A DNA stretch of 64,000 nucleotides, from contig JADJZU010000015.1 of the NCBI GenBank assembly GCA_016715625.1, positions 1 through 64,000 on the forward strand. Direction: 5' to 3'. Source of the stretch: Bacteroidota bacterium (lineage in GTDB: Bacteria > Bacteroidota > Bacteroidia > Chitinophagales > LD1). Below are positions 44,454 to 52,704 of the stretch, piece by piece. Position numbers and translations under genes: made by a program. The notes under the pieces are model-generated. The model worked only from the letters and a program-made list of their open reading frames with translations. It ran no database searches and had not been told where the DNA came from. Numbering within the stretch: the first letter of the stretch is position 1; each line of letters begins with the position of its first letter.

Positions 44454-45275
44454 TTATTCGATTGAGGATGGCTTCATTTTGCTCCAATCGAACAGAGTGA
44501 GACATAAAATGAGTAGTTCAAAAGAAGCGATACCCATGACTATATAATTGGCAATAGAAAACAGAACAGCGGCATAAAGCAAAAGCTTATCGTATCGCTT
44601 GGTGAAAAAGCCGATAATGAAACTGAGTTGCAACAGGGTATTCGCCAACAAAAGCAGATGAGAGACGGCAGTGTTTACAATCAGATAAGAAAGAATTTCT
44701 GTTCTGATGCCGGTTGGGTGCTGCAACAAATAATCTAACTGCTGGCCCTTCAGTATCCAGGACATTTGCTCAGGATTAAATACACTGCCGCGCATTAACT
44801 TCCAGATGGCCGCAGAGGCAAAAATGTAGAGGAAATAATATCGCACTCCGTCCCACGCCAAGGTAAACTTAGTGCTGGAGGTAAACCAAAAAGGTATTGA
44901 CAGCAGCAGCACACCAATTAACCCGTGGTAATGATGCATGGCTATTACATTGAACGAAAGGAAATAAACCAAGGTAAGGGCAGTGAAGCAAATGGCCAGC
45001 CAGCGGTTAAAATAAAGCACCAGCAGGATTGGCAGTGCAAATAGCGACAAATCGAAGAGGATGGATGCCCAAGTGTGAGAGACAATAAACGAAGCTATAC
45101 CGGTGCTCAGAAACCAGGTATAAATCCATTCACTTTCGCTGCTTGCCAATACAGGCTGGCTCATCTGCGTAAACATCCCCTCACTCATAAAACGATATAG
45201 AAAAATGAGCATGGATATTCCATACACCCATTGCGCTTTTTGCTGTATATGTGTTTCAGCGGGTTCCATCGGCAA
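44454..45275 (-). CDS. Multi-pass membrane protein, HTTM/DoxX-like
   Basis: 273-residue membrane protein with about seven predicted helices (ILFDLSLFALPILLVLYF, ICFTALTLVYFLSFNVIAMH, LLLLANTLLQLSFIIGFF among them). The arrangement, with MHHYHGLIGVLLLSIPFW and a shared GVRYYFLYIFASAAIWKL segment, is loosely reminiscent of HTTM/VKG-carboxylase-type membrane domains; the assignment is weak. The ORF overlaps the end of the upstream small gene by 20 bp, or 14 bp if the second ATG is used. It is the last gene of the LuxE-like operon, which suggests a shared pathway with that gene. Confidence 0.7.
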   Translation of the reverse strand: MPMEPAETHIQQKAQWVYGISMLIFLYRFMSEGMFTQMSQPVLASSESEWIYTWFLSTGIASFIVSHTWASILFDLSLFALPILLVLYFNRWLAICFTALTLVYFLSFNVIAMHHYHGLIGVLLLSIPFWFTSSTKFTLAWDGVRYYFLYIFASAAIWKLMRGSVFNPEQMSWILKGQQLDYLLQHPTGIRTEILSYLIVNTAVSHLLLLANTLLQLSFIIGFFTKRYDKLLLYAAVLFSIANYIVMGIASFELLILCLTLFDWSKMKPSSIE

Positions 45276-45738
45276 GGTATGTAAACAAAAGTTTTCGGTC
45301 TGTTACGGTAGGTAATCCGGCAGTGTTATAGATACAAGAAAGCCGATACACTTCCATCCTGTATTCCTCGGTCATCCGCATATCCGAAGCATATCTGAAT
45401 AGCCATGCTTTATATTTCTCCGCATCGGTTGCAGACAAACTTTGACTCTCCAGCAGCGGCACCCAATGGCTGAGTGGCGATTGAATCAGTTCGCGCTGTG
45501 CGTCCCACAAAGAAGCATAAACAACTTCTTTGCCCTCCAGAACAATGGAATAGGCAACATAGTCAGATTTGGGCTTTTCGGGTAGCGAATACATACCATA
45601 CAGTAGTAAGGGAAATTCCTCTCTGCTCTTCAGTGCCTGAAAAACGGTACCGGCAATGAGTATGATTACGAGTAAGAACAGCAATCGAAAGTCTGCATAC
45701 AACTTCGCCAGATAAGAATGTAAAATCCACTGCCTCAT
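45256..45738 (-). CDS. Single-pass membrane protein of unknown function
   Basis: 160-residue protein not recognised from any family. One N-terminal transmembrane helix (FRLLFLLVIILIAGTVFQAL) precedes a soluble, probably extracytoplasmic domain with YSLPEKPKSDYVAYSIVLEG and a helical C-terminal half. It starts at an ATG that overlaps the stop of the LuxE-like gene by 4 bp (ATGA) and its end overlaps the start of the HTTM-like gene. The translation of the three is therefore coupled and they probably form one functional unit. Confidence 0.75.
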   Translation of the reverse strand: MRQWILHSYLAKLYADFRLLFLLVIILIAGTVFQALKSREEFPLLLYGMYSLPEKPKSDYVAYSIVLEGKEVVYASLWDAQRELIQSPLSHWVPLLESQSLSATDAEKYKAWLFRYASDMRMTEEYRMEVYRLSCIYNTAGLPTVTDRKLLFTYLADGTR

Positions 45739-46712
45739 AGCGACATAAGATTGCACCCTCTTACCTCGGCACCCGTTACACGACCCAATATCTCAAAGGA
45801 AAAGTCACTATTCACTTTGCCCAAATCTCCGGTAGCCAAAAAGGAACATGAATGTATGTTAGCCAAATCAATAATGTTGACAGCACCCGTTGCTCCAACC
45901 GGTAAGATTCTATTTGGCTCATATAAATCGCGTGTGAACACTTTTAACCAAGGCGGAGCTTGAAAAACACCATCCCCTTTAGAATATGCCTGCGAAAGCA
46001 TTTCGGTCATTCCGTATTCGGAAAAAATTTTGTGAACGCCAAATGAAGTGCGCAGTTCCAGATGCACTTCTTCACGAGTCAATTCTTCGCGCCTGCCTTT
46101 CATGCCGCCCGTTTCCATCACTATCAGGCTGGGGAAATCAATCTTATGTTTGACTGCAAAATCCATCAGCGCAAAAGTAACTCCAAGCAAAATGGTTTTG
46201 CGCTGGCTGGTTCTTAAAACATCCAGCAAATCATATAAATAGCCATCTTCATCTTTCACAAAACTGCTGGCGTTCTGTTTGCTATGCTGTATCAATTTAT
46301 CGGCCATGTATACCAGCGATGAGTTTCCCCGCTCCAAGTAAGAAGGCAACACCGCCAGAATAACATAGTCCGTAACCGCACCGAAAAAAAAGTGGAAACA
46401 CTTGGTGAAACTCTGCTCATATAAATGGAGATCGGCCACATAATGCTTAGCAGGAACGTTGCCGGTAGTAGTACTACTTTCAAAAATGGCCTGCACCTGC
46501 TTTGTTTCATCCATCACCTGCCTGGTTTTAAACAACTCTATCGGAAGAAACGGAATATCGTAAACGGTCTTTACATTATCAGGCGAACGTTTTTGCAGCA
46601 CACAATATTCGCGATATACCGGCACCTGCTGATACTGATAAGCAAACACTTCTAACGCTAGCGCATCGAAGGTATCGGCAGTTACATCAAAAATTTTATC
46701 GGTTAGAAACAT
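45735..46712 (-). CDS. LuxE/PaaK-like acyl-adenylate (acyl-protein synthetase) family protein
   Basis: 325-residue member of the LuxE/phenylacetate-CoA-ligase-like ANL group, which activates carboxylic acids with ATP. The nucleotide loop reads FESSTTTGNVPAKHYV, where LuxE has an SSGTTG-type loop. A VMETGGMKGRREEL segment and the A5-like FSEYGMTEMLSQAYS follow, then FLATGDLGKV. No luciferase (luxAB) or reductase is nearby. Many Bacteroidota carry such stand-alone LuxE-like genes in surface-polysaccharide or lipid clusters. The start is the ATG at 46712, and the gene leads the three-gene operon. The acyl substrate is unknown. Confidence 0.85.
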   Translation of the reverse strand: MFLTDKIFDVTADTFDALALEVFAYQYQQVPVYREYCVLQKRSPDNVKTVYDIPFLPIELFKTRQVMDETKQVQAIFESSTTTGNVPAKHYVADLHLYEQSFTKCFHFFFGAVTDYVILAVLPSYLERGNSSLVYMADKLIQHSKQNASSFVKDEDGYLYDLLDVLRTSQRKTILLGVTFALMDFAVKHKIDFPSLIVMETGGMKGRREELTREEVHLELRTSFGVHKIFSEYGMTEMLSQAYSKGDGVFQAPPWLKVFTRDLYEPNRILPVGATGAVNIIDLANIHSCSFLATGDLGKVNSDFSFEILGRVTGAEVRGCNLMSL

Positions 46713-46770
46713 TGGAAAAATGAAAGCGCGAAAATGCAATAAACAAATTCAAATTGAGTTTATTCGGTCT

Positions 46771-47286
46771 ATGAAATTCAATTTATCTGTTGTTGCGCTG
46801 CTCCTTTTGAGCATTTCATCTTGTGTAAAACCACCCACTTACCCAGATGTGCCAGCTATTGAGTTTATCTCGGTTTCTAAGCAAAACATGATAGAAGGCG
46901 ACTCGCTGATGATTACCATTAGCTTTACAGATGGCGATGGAGATATTGGTGCTCCGGATGGCACTCAAACAATAGATACCCTTCCATTTGCCTGCAAAGT
47001 GCCATCGGGCAACAGCAATTTTTACTACGACCCTTTTAAAACAATGTTTATTCTGGATGAGCGCGATTCGTGCTACATGAGTGTTTACAAAGCGGCCTAC
47101 ATTGAACCTAAAGGAAAATTTGATGATATCAGCGGTGAAATTGCCATCATTACACCACCTGTAGCGTGTAAAAAATTTCCTCCGCAAGCTACTGACAGCG
47201 TACGGTGGGAAATACGCATTCGCGATCGTTCGGGCAACTTCAGCAATCCTGTATTTACCCCTTACATAACAGTTAACTGCCAATAA
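46771..47286 (+). CDS. Hypothetical lipoprotein
   Basis: 171-residue protein with a lipoprotein signal (LSVVALLLLSISSC, lipidated Cys18). The mature part resembles a single Ig-like or Big-type fold, with an N-terminal YPDVPAIEFISVSKQNMIEG and ITISFTDGDGDIGAPDGTQT. A C-terminal strand reads VRWEIRIRDRSGNFSNPVF. The calcium-like DGDGDIG loop is notable. Function unrecognised. It starts 58 bp from the divergent LuxE-like gene and ends 9 bp from the convergent biotin carboxylase gene. Confidence 0.82.
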   Translation: MKFNLSVVALLLLSISSCVKPPTYPDVPAIEFISVSKQNMIEGDSLMITISFTDGDGDIGAPDGTQTIDTLPFACKVPSGNSNFYYDPFKTMFILDERDSCYMSVYKAAYIEPKGKFDDISGEIAIITPPVACKKFPPQATDSVRWEIRIRDRSGNFSNPVFTPYITVNCQ

Positions 47287-47295
47287 GCAACCTCT

Positions 47296-48795
47296 TTAAT
47301 CGCGGTAGCTACTTCTATTCTTTACCCAATTGCTTTTACCGGACTGGCTAGTGACAGCGCTTGTTACCTGCGGCTTCGCATCGGATTGTTCTATAAGGTA
47401 ATGTGCCAGGAGTGCTGCAATTTCCATTTCATGCTCATCTTCCCGCTTTAATAATTCAGGCTGATAGTTTTTGCCGACAAAATTGGTATCAAACTTTCCG
47501 GACACAAAATCAGGATGCTGCAATACAAACCTCCCGAACTGGAGGGTATTTTTGACACCGACAATTTTGTAATCATGTATGGCACGAAGCAGTCGGTCAA
47601 TCGCTTCGGTGCGGTCTTTTCCGTATCCTACAAGTTTGGCCAGCATCGGATCGTAGTATATGGGAATATCCATTCCTTCTTCGTATCCATCATCGACCCG
47701 CACTCCGGGGCCTTCCGGCTTTTTATACTGCTCTAAACGACCAATGTCGGGCAAAAAGTTATTGAGCGGATCTTCCGCATATACACGCAATTCCACTGCA
47801 TGTCCCCGAATTTGCAGGTCTTGCTGCGTAAAACTTAATGGTTCACCGCGGGCAATTTTTATCTGCTCTTTTACCAGATCTACACCGGTTATCATTTCAG
47901 TAACCGGGTGCTCCACTTGTAGACGGGTATTCATTTCCAGGAAATAGAAATTCAACTGTTCATCGACCAAAAACTCCACAGTGCCTGCACCAATGTAAGC
48001 GCAACTTTTGCCCACTTTTACAGCGGCCTCACCAATCGCTTTTCGTTTCGCTTCATCCAAACAGCTACTCGGTGCCTCTTCCACTACCTTCTGATGTCTG
48101 CGCTGAACAGAACATTCCCGTTCAAACAAATACACAATATTGCCATAATTATCACCCAGTATTTGCACCTCGATATGCTTAGGTGAACCCACATATTTTT
48201 CGATAAACACACTGTCATCCCCAAACGAGCTTCTGGCTTCGCTCTGTGCCCGCAGCATTTGCTCTTCCAACTCATCAGCCGATTGCACCACACGCATCCC
48301 TTTGCCACCACCCCCTGCGCTCGCCTTTATCAAAATGGGATAGCCTGTTTTTTCACCAATGGCTTTTGCTTCCTCCACATTACTAATAGCGCCACCACTG
48401 CCGGGCACCATGGGGATGTCAAATTTTTTAGCAGCCTCCTTGGCGGCCAACTTGCTGCCCATTACTTCGATGGAATCGGGAGTTGGGCCAATAAACGTAA
48501 TGCCGTTCTCTTCCACCAAGCGTGCAAAGGCCGCGTTTTCGCTCAAAAATCCATAGCCCGGGTGAATACCATCTACCTGCAGCTGTTTGGCAAACTCCAC
48601 AATTTTATCGCCCCGCAAATAGCTATCCTTAGATGCTGCCGGTCCTATGCATACGGCTTCATCGGCATATCGAACGTGTGGTGCATTTCTATCTGCTTCC
48701 GAATACACCGCTACGGTTTTTATTCCCATTTCGCGCGCACTCTTCATTACGCGAAGAGCAATTTCGCCTCTGTTGGCTACCAATATTTTTTGCAT
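47296..48795 (-). CDS. accC: Biotin carboxylase (acetyl/propionyl-CoA carboxylase subunit)
   Basis: 499-residue ATP-grasp enzyme that carboxylates biotin with bicarbonate and ATP. Signatures are KILVANRGEIALRVM, HPGYGFLSENAAFA, SAGGGGKGMR, ERECSVQRRHQKVVEEAPS and the metal-binding EMNTRLQVEHPVTE. The C-terminal extension of about 50 residues past the usual AccC end (from ELLKREDEHE) is typical of the roughly 500-residue Bacteroidota form often paired with a propionyl-CoA carboxylase. No biotin carrier or carboxyltransferase gene is adjacent here, so acetyl- versus propionyl-CoA use cannot be decided. It converges with the lipoprotein gene. Confidence 0.93.
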   Translation of the reverse strand: MQKILVANRGEIALRVMKSAREMGIKTVAVYSEADRNAPHVRYADEAVCIGPAASKDSYLRGDKIVEFAKQLQVDGIHPGYGFLSENAAFARLVEENGITFIGPTPDSIEVMGSKLAAKEAAKKFDIPMVPGSGGAISNVEEAKAIGEKTGYPILIKASAGGGGKGMRVVQSADELEEQMLRAQSEARSSFGDDSVFIEKYVGSPKHIEVQILGDNYGNIVYLFERECSVQRRHQKVVEEAPSSCLDEAKRKAIGEAAVKVGKSCAYIGAGTVEFLVDEQLNFYFLEMNTRLQVEHPVTEMITGVDLVKEQIKIARGEPLSFTQQDLQIRGHAVELRVYAEDPLNNFLPDIGRLEQYKKPEGPGVRVDDGYEEGMDIPIYYDPMLAKLVGYGKDRTEAIDRLLRAIHDYKIVGVKNTLQFGRFVLQHPDFVSGKFDTNFVGKNYQPELLKREDEHEMEIAALLAHYLIEQSDAKPQVTSAVTSQSGKSNWVKNRSSYRD

Positions 48796-48836
48796 CCTAC
48801 TTTTTTGTCGGGTTAAATATGAAAAAAAGCAGCGGA

Positions 48837-48844
48837 TACTTTTG
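48837..48844 (+). promoter_or_regulatory. -7 box TACTTTTG of the methyltransferase gene
   Basis: Exact TAnnTTTG match 92 bp before the ATG at 48937. No good upstream element at 19 bp, so moderate only. Confidence 0.35.
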
Positions 48845-48936
48845 AGGGTAAGCTCATCGCCTGTTCACATTTACGCCCCATCCGTCACCAGTTATACTGT
48901 TTCATTCGCTGGTAGTAAATAGCTATCATTGTGCCT

Positions 48937-50130
48937 ATGAGCAGCTCGCCTCCGCAGGCAATCCATGACTTTCTGAATACGCTGGAAAAAAGTACCACCG
49001 AGCGCGAAATGGTGAAGATGACACTCAGCGACCCGCGCAAGAAACCCAGCGAATGGAAAAATGTATACATAAAACCTGTTCAGCTTAAATCCGGTTACCG
49101 GCTCAATTTTGTGTACCGCTATTCTGCCAAAGACATTACTAAAAACTACTCCGTAGAGGAATCGGTCAAGTTGGTTAATCAAATGCTACAGCATGATTTT
49201 TATAAGGCCGATTTATTTTTGTCGTCCGCCAGCCATCACTTGAGTGTTACCAAAAACGAAAAGGCCATTTTATCCGTCAAAAAATCATTGCCACGCGAAA
49301 TGCCGAACCTGTTGCACAATAAAGAGAAAAAGCGATTTGTGATGGCGGACAACAATGTATATCTGCATTCGTTGGGTATTACATCGACCGATGGAAAAGT
49401 AAAAAGCGACAAACAGGATAAATTCAGACAAATCAATAAATACGTAGAGATTGTAGACAGCATTGTGAAAGAAGCGCAGCTGCCCAACCATTTCCGTATA
49501 GCCGATATGGGGTCAGGTAAAGGGTATCTTACCTTTGCCTTGTATGACTACCTCAAAAACGCACTTCATCTTTCGCCCGAAATGACCGGAGTGGAGCTCC
49601 GCCCCGAGTTGGTGGAGAAATGTAATACGCTGGCAACGGAAGCCGCTTTTGAGCATCTGCATTTTACGACAGGTTCCATTGACACTGCGGAACTCTCTTC
49701 GCCCGATATGCTCATTGCCTTACACGCTTGCGACATCGCTACCGATCAGGCCATTGCCCGGGGCATACAGGCGAATTCAAAAGTGATTATCTGTGCACCG
49801 TGCTGTCATAAGCAAATCCGGAAACAGCTCCATCCCTCCAATGATTTAAAGTCCATAACCAGGTTTGGCATACTGGAAGAAAGACAGGCGGAAATACTGA
49901 CCGATACTATTCGTGCATTAATACTGGAAGCGTATGGTTACAAAACCAAAGTGTTTGAATTTATCAGCACCGAACACACTCCCAAGAACGTGTTAATCGT
50001 GGGCATACAAACTATGAAGCAAGAGAAACCGAATGCCGTAGTGCTGGAACGCATCCGGCAATTAAAGGCGCTTTTCAATATCGGCTATCACGAATTGGAG
50101 CGGATATTGGGGTTGCATAATGAAATATAA
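48937..50130 (+). CDS. Class I SAM-dependent methyltransferase, GSTCD-like
   Basis: 397-residue protein whose C-terminal half is a Rossmann methyltransferase related to the methyltransferase domain of GSTCD and of fungal/plant relatives. The SAM-binding motif I reads FRIADMGSGKGYLTFALYDY at about residues 190-209. Later ALHACDIATDQAI and the conserved CAPCCHKQIRKQL resemble the DACC-like signature of that family. The N-terminal half (residues about 1-185) is less familiar and may bind RNA or protein. The start is the ATG at 48937; a GTG two codons upstream is possible. A substrate among RNAs is likely but not shown. Confidence 0.87.
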   Translation: MSSSPPQAIHDFLNTLEKSTTEREMVKMTLSDPRKKPSEWKNVYIKPVQLKSGYRLNFVYRYSAKDITKNYSVEESVKLVNQMLQHDFYKADLFLSSASHHLSVTKNEKAILSVKKSLPREMPNLLHNKEKKRFVMADNNVYLHSLGITSTDGKVKSDKQDKFRQINKYVEIVDSIVKEAQLPNHFRIADMGSGKGYLTFALYDYLKNALHLSPEMTGVELRPELVEKCNTLATEAAFEHLHFTTGSIDTAELSSPDMLIALHACDIATDQAIARGIQANSKVIICAPCCHKQIRKQLHPSNDLKSITRFGILEERQAEILTDTIRALILEAYGYKTKVFEFISTEHTPKNVLIVGIQTMKQEKPNAVVLERIRQLKALFNIGYHELERILGLHNEI

Positions 50131-50159
50131 ACACACAGTAATTTCACTAATATATGTAA

Positions 50160-50195
50160 CACACCAACGCCTCCGGTACAAGAGGCGTTGGTGTG
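50160..50195. terminator. 14-bp perfect hairpin between convergent genes
   Basis: CACACCAACGCCTC and complement with an 8-base loop. It lacks a T run on either side, so termination is inferred from position between two convergent stops. Confidence 0.6.
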
Positions 50196-50224
50196 ACCAT
50201 TGTCTTGAGAACCGGGAGGAACGC

Positions 50225-51178
50225 TTACCTCGTCACCACCAGTTTCTTGCTGTAGACTTCGTTGTGGCTGGTCACTACGGCTGTATAGGTGCCCGCTGCC
50301 AGATGCTCCAGACTGAACGTCAGCTGGTTGCCTCCCGTGTGCAGCGCGTGTTTGCTGCTGCTCACTACCTGACCCAGAATGTCATAAAACTTCACTTCTA
50401 TCTCCTGTGCTTCGCTGCTGCTCACCAACAGGCTCGTGTTGTTCATCGTAGGGTTCGGCACAAAGTCTTTCACCGCAAAGGTGCTCTGCGCGGTAATCAT
50501 CTCACTCACGATTGTGGTGTATTCAAACTGCCCGTCATTGTCCAGCTGTTTCAACCGGTAGTAGTAGCGCACATTTGCCTCTACGTTGTAGTCGTTAAAG
50601 CTGTAGTCGTGCTGCACGGTGGCATTGTCGTGGCCCTCTACCCAGCCGATGTTGCTCCAGGTTTGCGCATCGGTGCTGCGCTCTACCATAAAGCCATCGT
50701 TGTTAATCTCTATGGCTGTAGCCCAGCTCAGTTTAATGTAGCTGTTGTTCACCGCCTCCGCCTGGAAGTAGATCATCTCTACCGGCAGCGGGGCACCATG
50801 GTAGCTGCCATGCAGCCAGAACTCGCTGAACTCGGTGACATTTAACTGCACGTAGTGGTAGCCCGGCCCTCCGCTGAAGACGGTGCTGAACTGGTTGGGC
50901 GCTTTGGTCAGCGGGCCATCCGGACTGCCCGGTATCCCGAAGTCGGTGCCAAACACCCGGTAGGTGCCGCTCGACAGGTTGTCGGTGTATACTCCGTTTT
51001 CGTTGGTGCCGCTATACTTGGTGACAAATAAATCGGTCAGGCCGGTGTTGTCGCTAAAGTCATCGTTCTGTGTGCAGGGCAGACCCGGGGCATTGCCGTT
51101 GTTGCCCAGCGTGGCGGTGCGCAGTTCATTGGCTTCTGCCTGGGTAAAGTAAAGCCTTAAGCCCACCGGCTCGCCCAC
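50225..51178 (-). CDS. Giant surface adhesin, C-terminal fragment with T9SS sorting domain
   Basis: Last piece of the broken gene that begins at 56810. It holds an FN3-like domain (PVEMIYFQAEAVNNSYIKLS, then VERSTDAQTWSNIGWVEGHD) and ends with a T9SS type A sorting domain (DFVPNPTMNNTSLL, FYDILGQVVSSS, LAAGTYTAVV). The frame changes near the C3 run at 51203-51205, where one extra base separates it from the next fragment. Confidence 0.88.
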   Translation of the reverse strand: MGEPVGLRLYFTQAEANELRTATLGNNGNAPGLPCTQNDDFSDNTGLTDLFVTKYSGTNENGVYTDNLSSGTYRVFGTDFGIPGSPDGPLTKAPNQFSTVFSGGPGYHYVQLNVTEFSEFWLHGSYHGAPLPVEMIYFQAEAVNNSYIKLSWATAIEINNDGFMVERSTDAQTWSNIGWVEGHDNATVQHDYSFNDYNVEANVRYYYRLKQLDNDGQFEYTTIVSEMITAQSTFAVKDFVPNPTMNNTSLLVSSSEAQEIEVKFYDILGQVVSSSKHALHTGGNQLTFSLEHLAAGTYTAVVTSHNEVYSKKLVVTR

Positions 51179-51767
51179 CGTAGGCGGATTGGTGGTGGTA
51201 ATCCCTAAAGTGGCGCTTCATGGCTTTGAAGTCCGTAAAGGTCTGGCAGTTGGGGCCGGTGGTGTAGGTCGTGGGTTCCACCGCGTCTTTGTAGACCGTC
51301 ACATTCACCAAGCCCAGATTATTGTTTACCGCCCCTCCGTTGATGTTGTCATTGATGGAGAGGATGGCATTGTTGCTGTTGTCTCTAAAGGTGATCCAGC
51401 GGTCTAAGTCTACATCGTAGCAGTTGACACTCACCGAACTGGTCACGTTGGCGGTCAGCGGTATATCCAGCGGGTGGCCGCTCGGGGCGGTCACGCTCAC
51501 TGTTTTAGTGCAATTGGTCGGTGCGGCCTGGTCGGTGATGGTCACGTTGACCGTGCTGCCGGCCGGTTCGTAGTAAACTTTCTGGTTGCCTACGCTGATC
51601 ACCGGAGTGCCGCTGTAGCTCAGGGTGCCCGTGCCTCCGCTACCCGTCACCAAAAGGTAGTATTTATCCGTAGGACTCGTGCCCATGCACTCGTCTACCG
51701 CTATCGGAAGTAAAGCCGTTCGGACCCGACCAGTTGTAGGTGGCATCGGTCGGGGTGCCATTGCCAA
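51126..51767 (-). CDS. Giant surface adhesin, fragment
   Basis: Middle piece of the same broken gene. It shows an Ig-like module (DKYYLLVTGSGGTGTLSYSG, VNVTITDQAAPTNCTKTVSV) and the start of the region that continues in the C-terminal fragment (FKAMKRHFR). Entry into this frame is near 51703, where one base appears inserted. Confidence 0.8.
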   Translation of the reverse strand: MAMAPRPMPPTTGRVRTALLPIAVDECMGTSPTDKYYLLVTGSGGTGTLSYSGTPVISVGNQKVYYEPAGSTVNVTITDQAAPTNCTKTVSVTAPSGHPLDIPLTANVTSSVSVNCYDVDLDRWITFRDNSNNAILSINDNINGGAVNNNLGLVNVTVYKDAVEPTTYTTGPNCQTFTDFKAMKRHFRDYHHQSAYGGRAGGLKALLYPGRSQ

Positions 51768-52704
51768 AGGTGGCCGACAGGGTAATGCTCGAGCCTTCGC
51801 ACACCGGATTCGGGTTCACCGTCACCGAAGAGACAAAGCCGAAGTCGTGGTGGATGTTCACCGAGGCGGTGCTGGCGGTCAGTCCTCCCGGACCCGGGTG
51901 ACAGGCATTAATTGCTTTCACGGTGTAAACACCTTCGTGTGTGGCTTCGTTCAAAAAGCCTCTGCTGGTATTCTGCGTAGCGGCTGTAAAGCCAGCCGGA
52001 CCGCTCCAGCTCCAGGTTATGTTCGTGCCGCCTGTGTTGCTCGCAGTTAAGCTCAGAGTGCTGTTGCTGCAAACCGGATTCGGGCTCGCACTGGCCGTGA
52101 GCGTGGTGATGGGTTGGTCTCTGGTAATCACTACATCGTCCTGTGAATCGGCACAGCTTCCATTCGGCAAGGTCCAGCGGAAGGTGTTGGCCCCTAAAGC
52201 CAATCCGCTCACACCCGATGTAGGTAAATTGGCATTTGCAAAGGTGCCGCTGCCGCCTATGACGGTCCAGGTGCCTACGCCTGTAGCCGGTGCATTACCC
52301 GCTAAGGTGGCTGTAGTGGCGCATACGTTTTGGTCAGGGCCTGCGGCTGCAGTGGTGAAATCGCTTCTGGTAATCACTACATCATCTTGTGAGTCTGCAC
52401 AGCTTCCATTCGGTAAGGTCCAGCGGAAGGTGTTGGCCCCTAAAGCCAATCCGCTCACACCCGATGTAGGTAAGTTGGCATTTGCAAAGGTGCCGCTGCC
52501 GCCTATGACGGTCCAGGTGCCTACGCCTGTAGCCGGTGCATTACCCGCTAAGGTGGCAGTAGTGGCGCATACGTCCTGGTCAGGACCCGCTGCTGCAGTG
52601 GTGAAATCGCTTCTCGTAATCACTACATCGTCCTGTGAATCGGCACAGCTTCCATTCGGCAAGGTCCAGCGGAAGGTGTTGGCCCCTAAAGCCAATCCGC
52701 TCAC
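51664..52704 (-). CDS. Giant surface adhesin, fragment with first-type repeats
   Basis: Piece of the same gene holding the type 1 copies of the 82-residue repeat (TVIGGSGTFANANLPTSG variant) and two further Ig-like modules (SASPNPVCSNSTLSL, TVNPNPVCEGSSITL). The reading frame extends slightly upstream of 52704 before the hybrid unit breaks it. Confidence 0.8.
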   Translation of the reverse strand: MSGLALGANTFRWTLPNGSCADSQDDVVITRSDFTTAAAGPDQDVCATTATLAGNAPATGVGTWTVIGGSGTFANANLPTSGVSGLALGANTFRWTLPNGSCADSQDDVVITRSDFTTAAAGPDQNVCATTATLAGNAPATGVGTWTVIGGSGTFANANLPTSGVSGLALGANTFRWTLPNGSCADSQDDVVITRDQPITTLTASASPNPVCSNSTLSLTASNTGGTNITWSWSGPAGFTAATQNTSRGFLNEATHEGVYTVKAINACHPGPGGLTASTASVNIHHDFGFVSSVTVNPNPVCEGSSITLSATFGNGTPTDATYNWSGPNGFTSDSGRRVHGHESYG

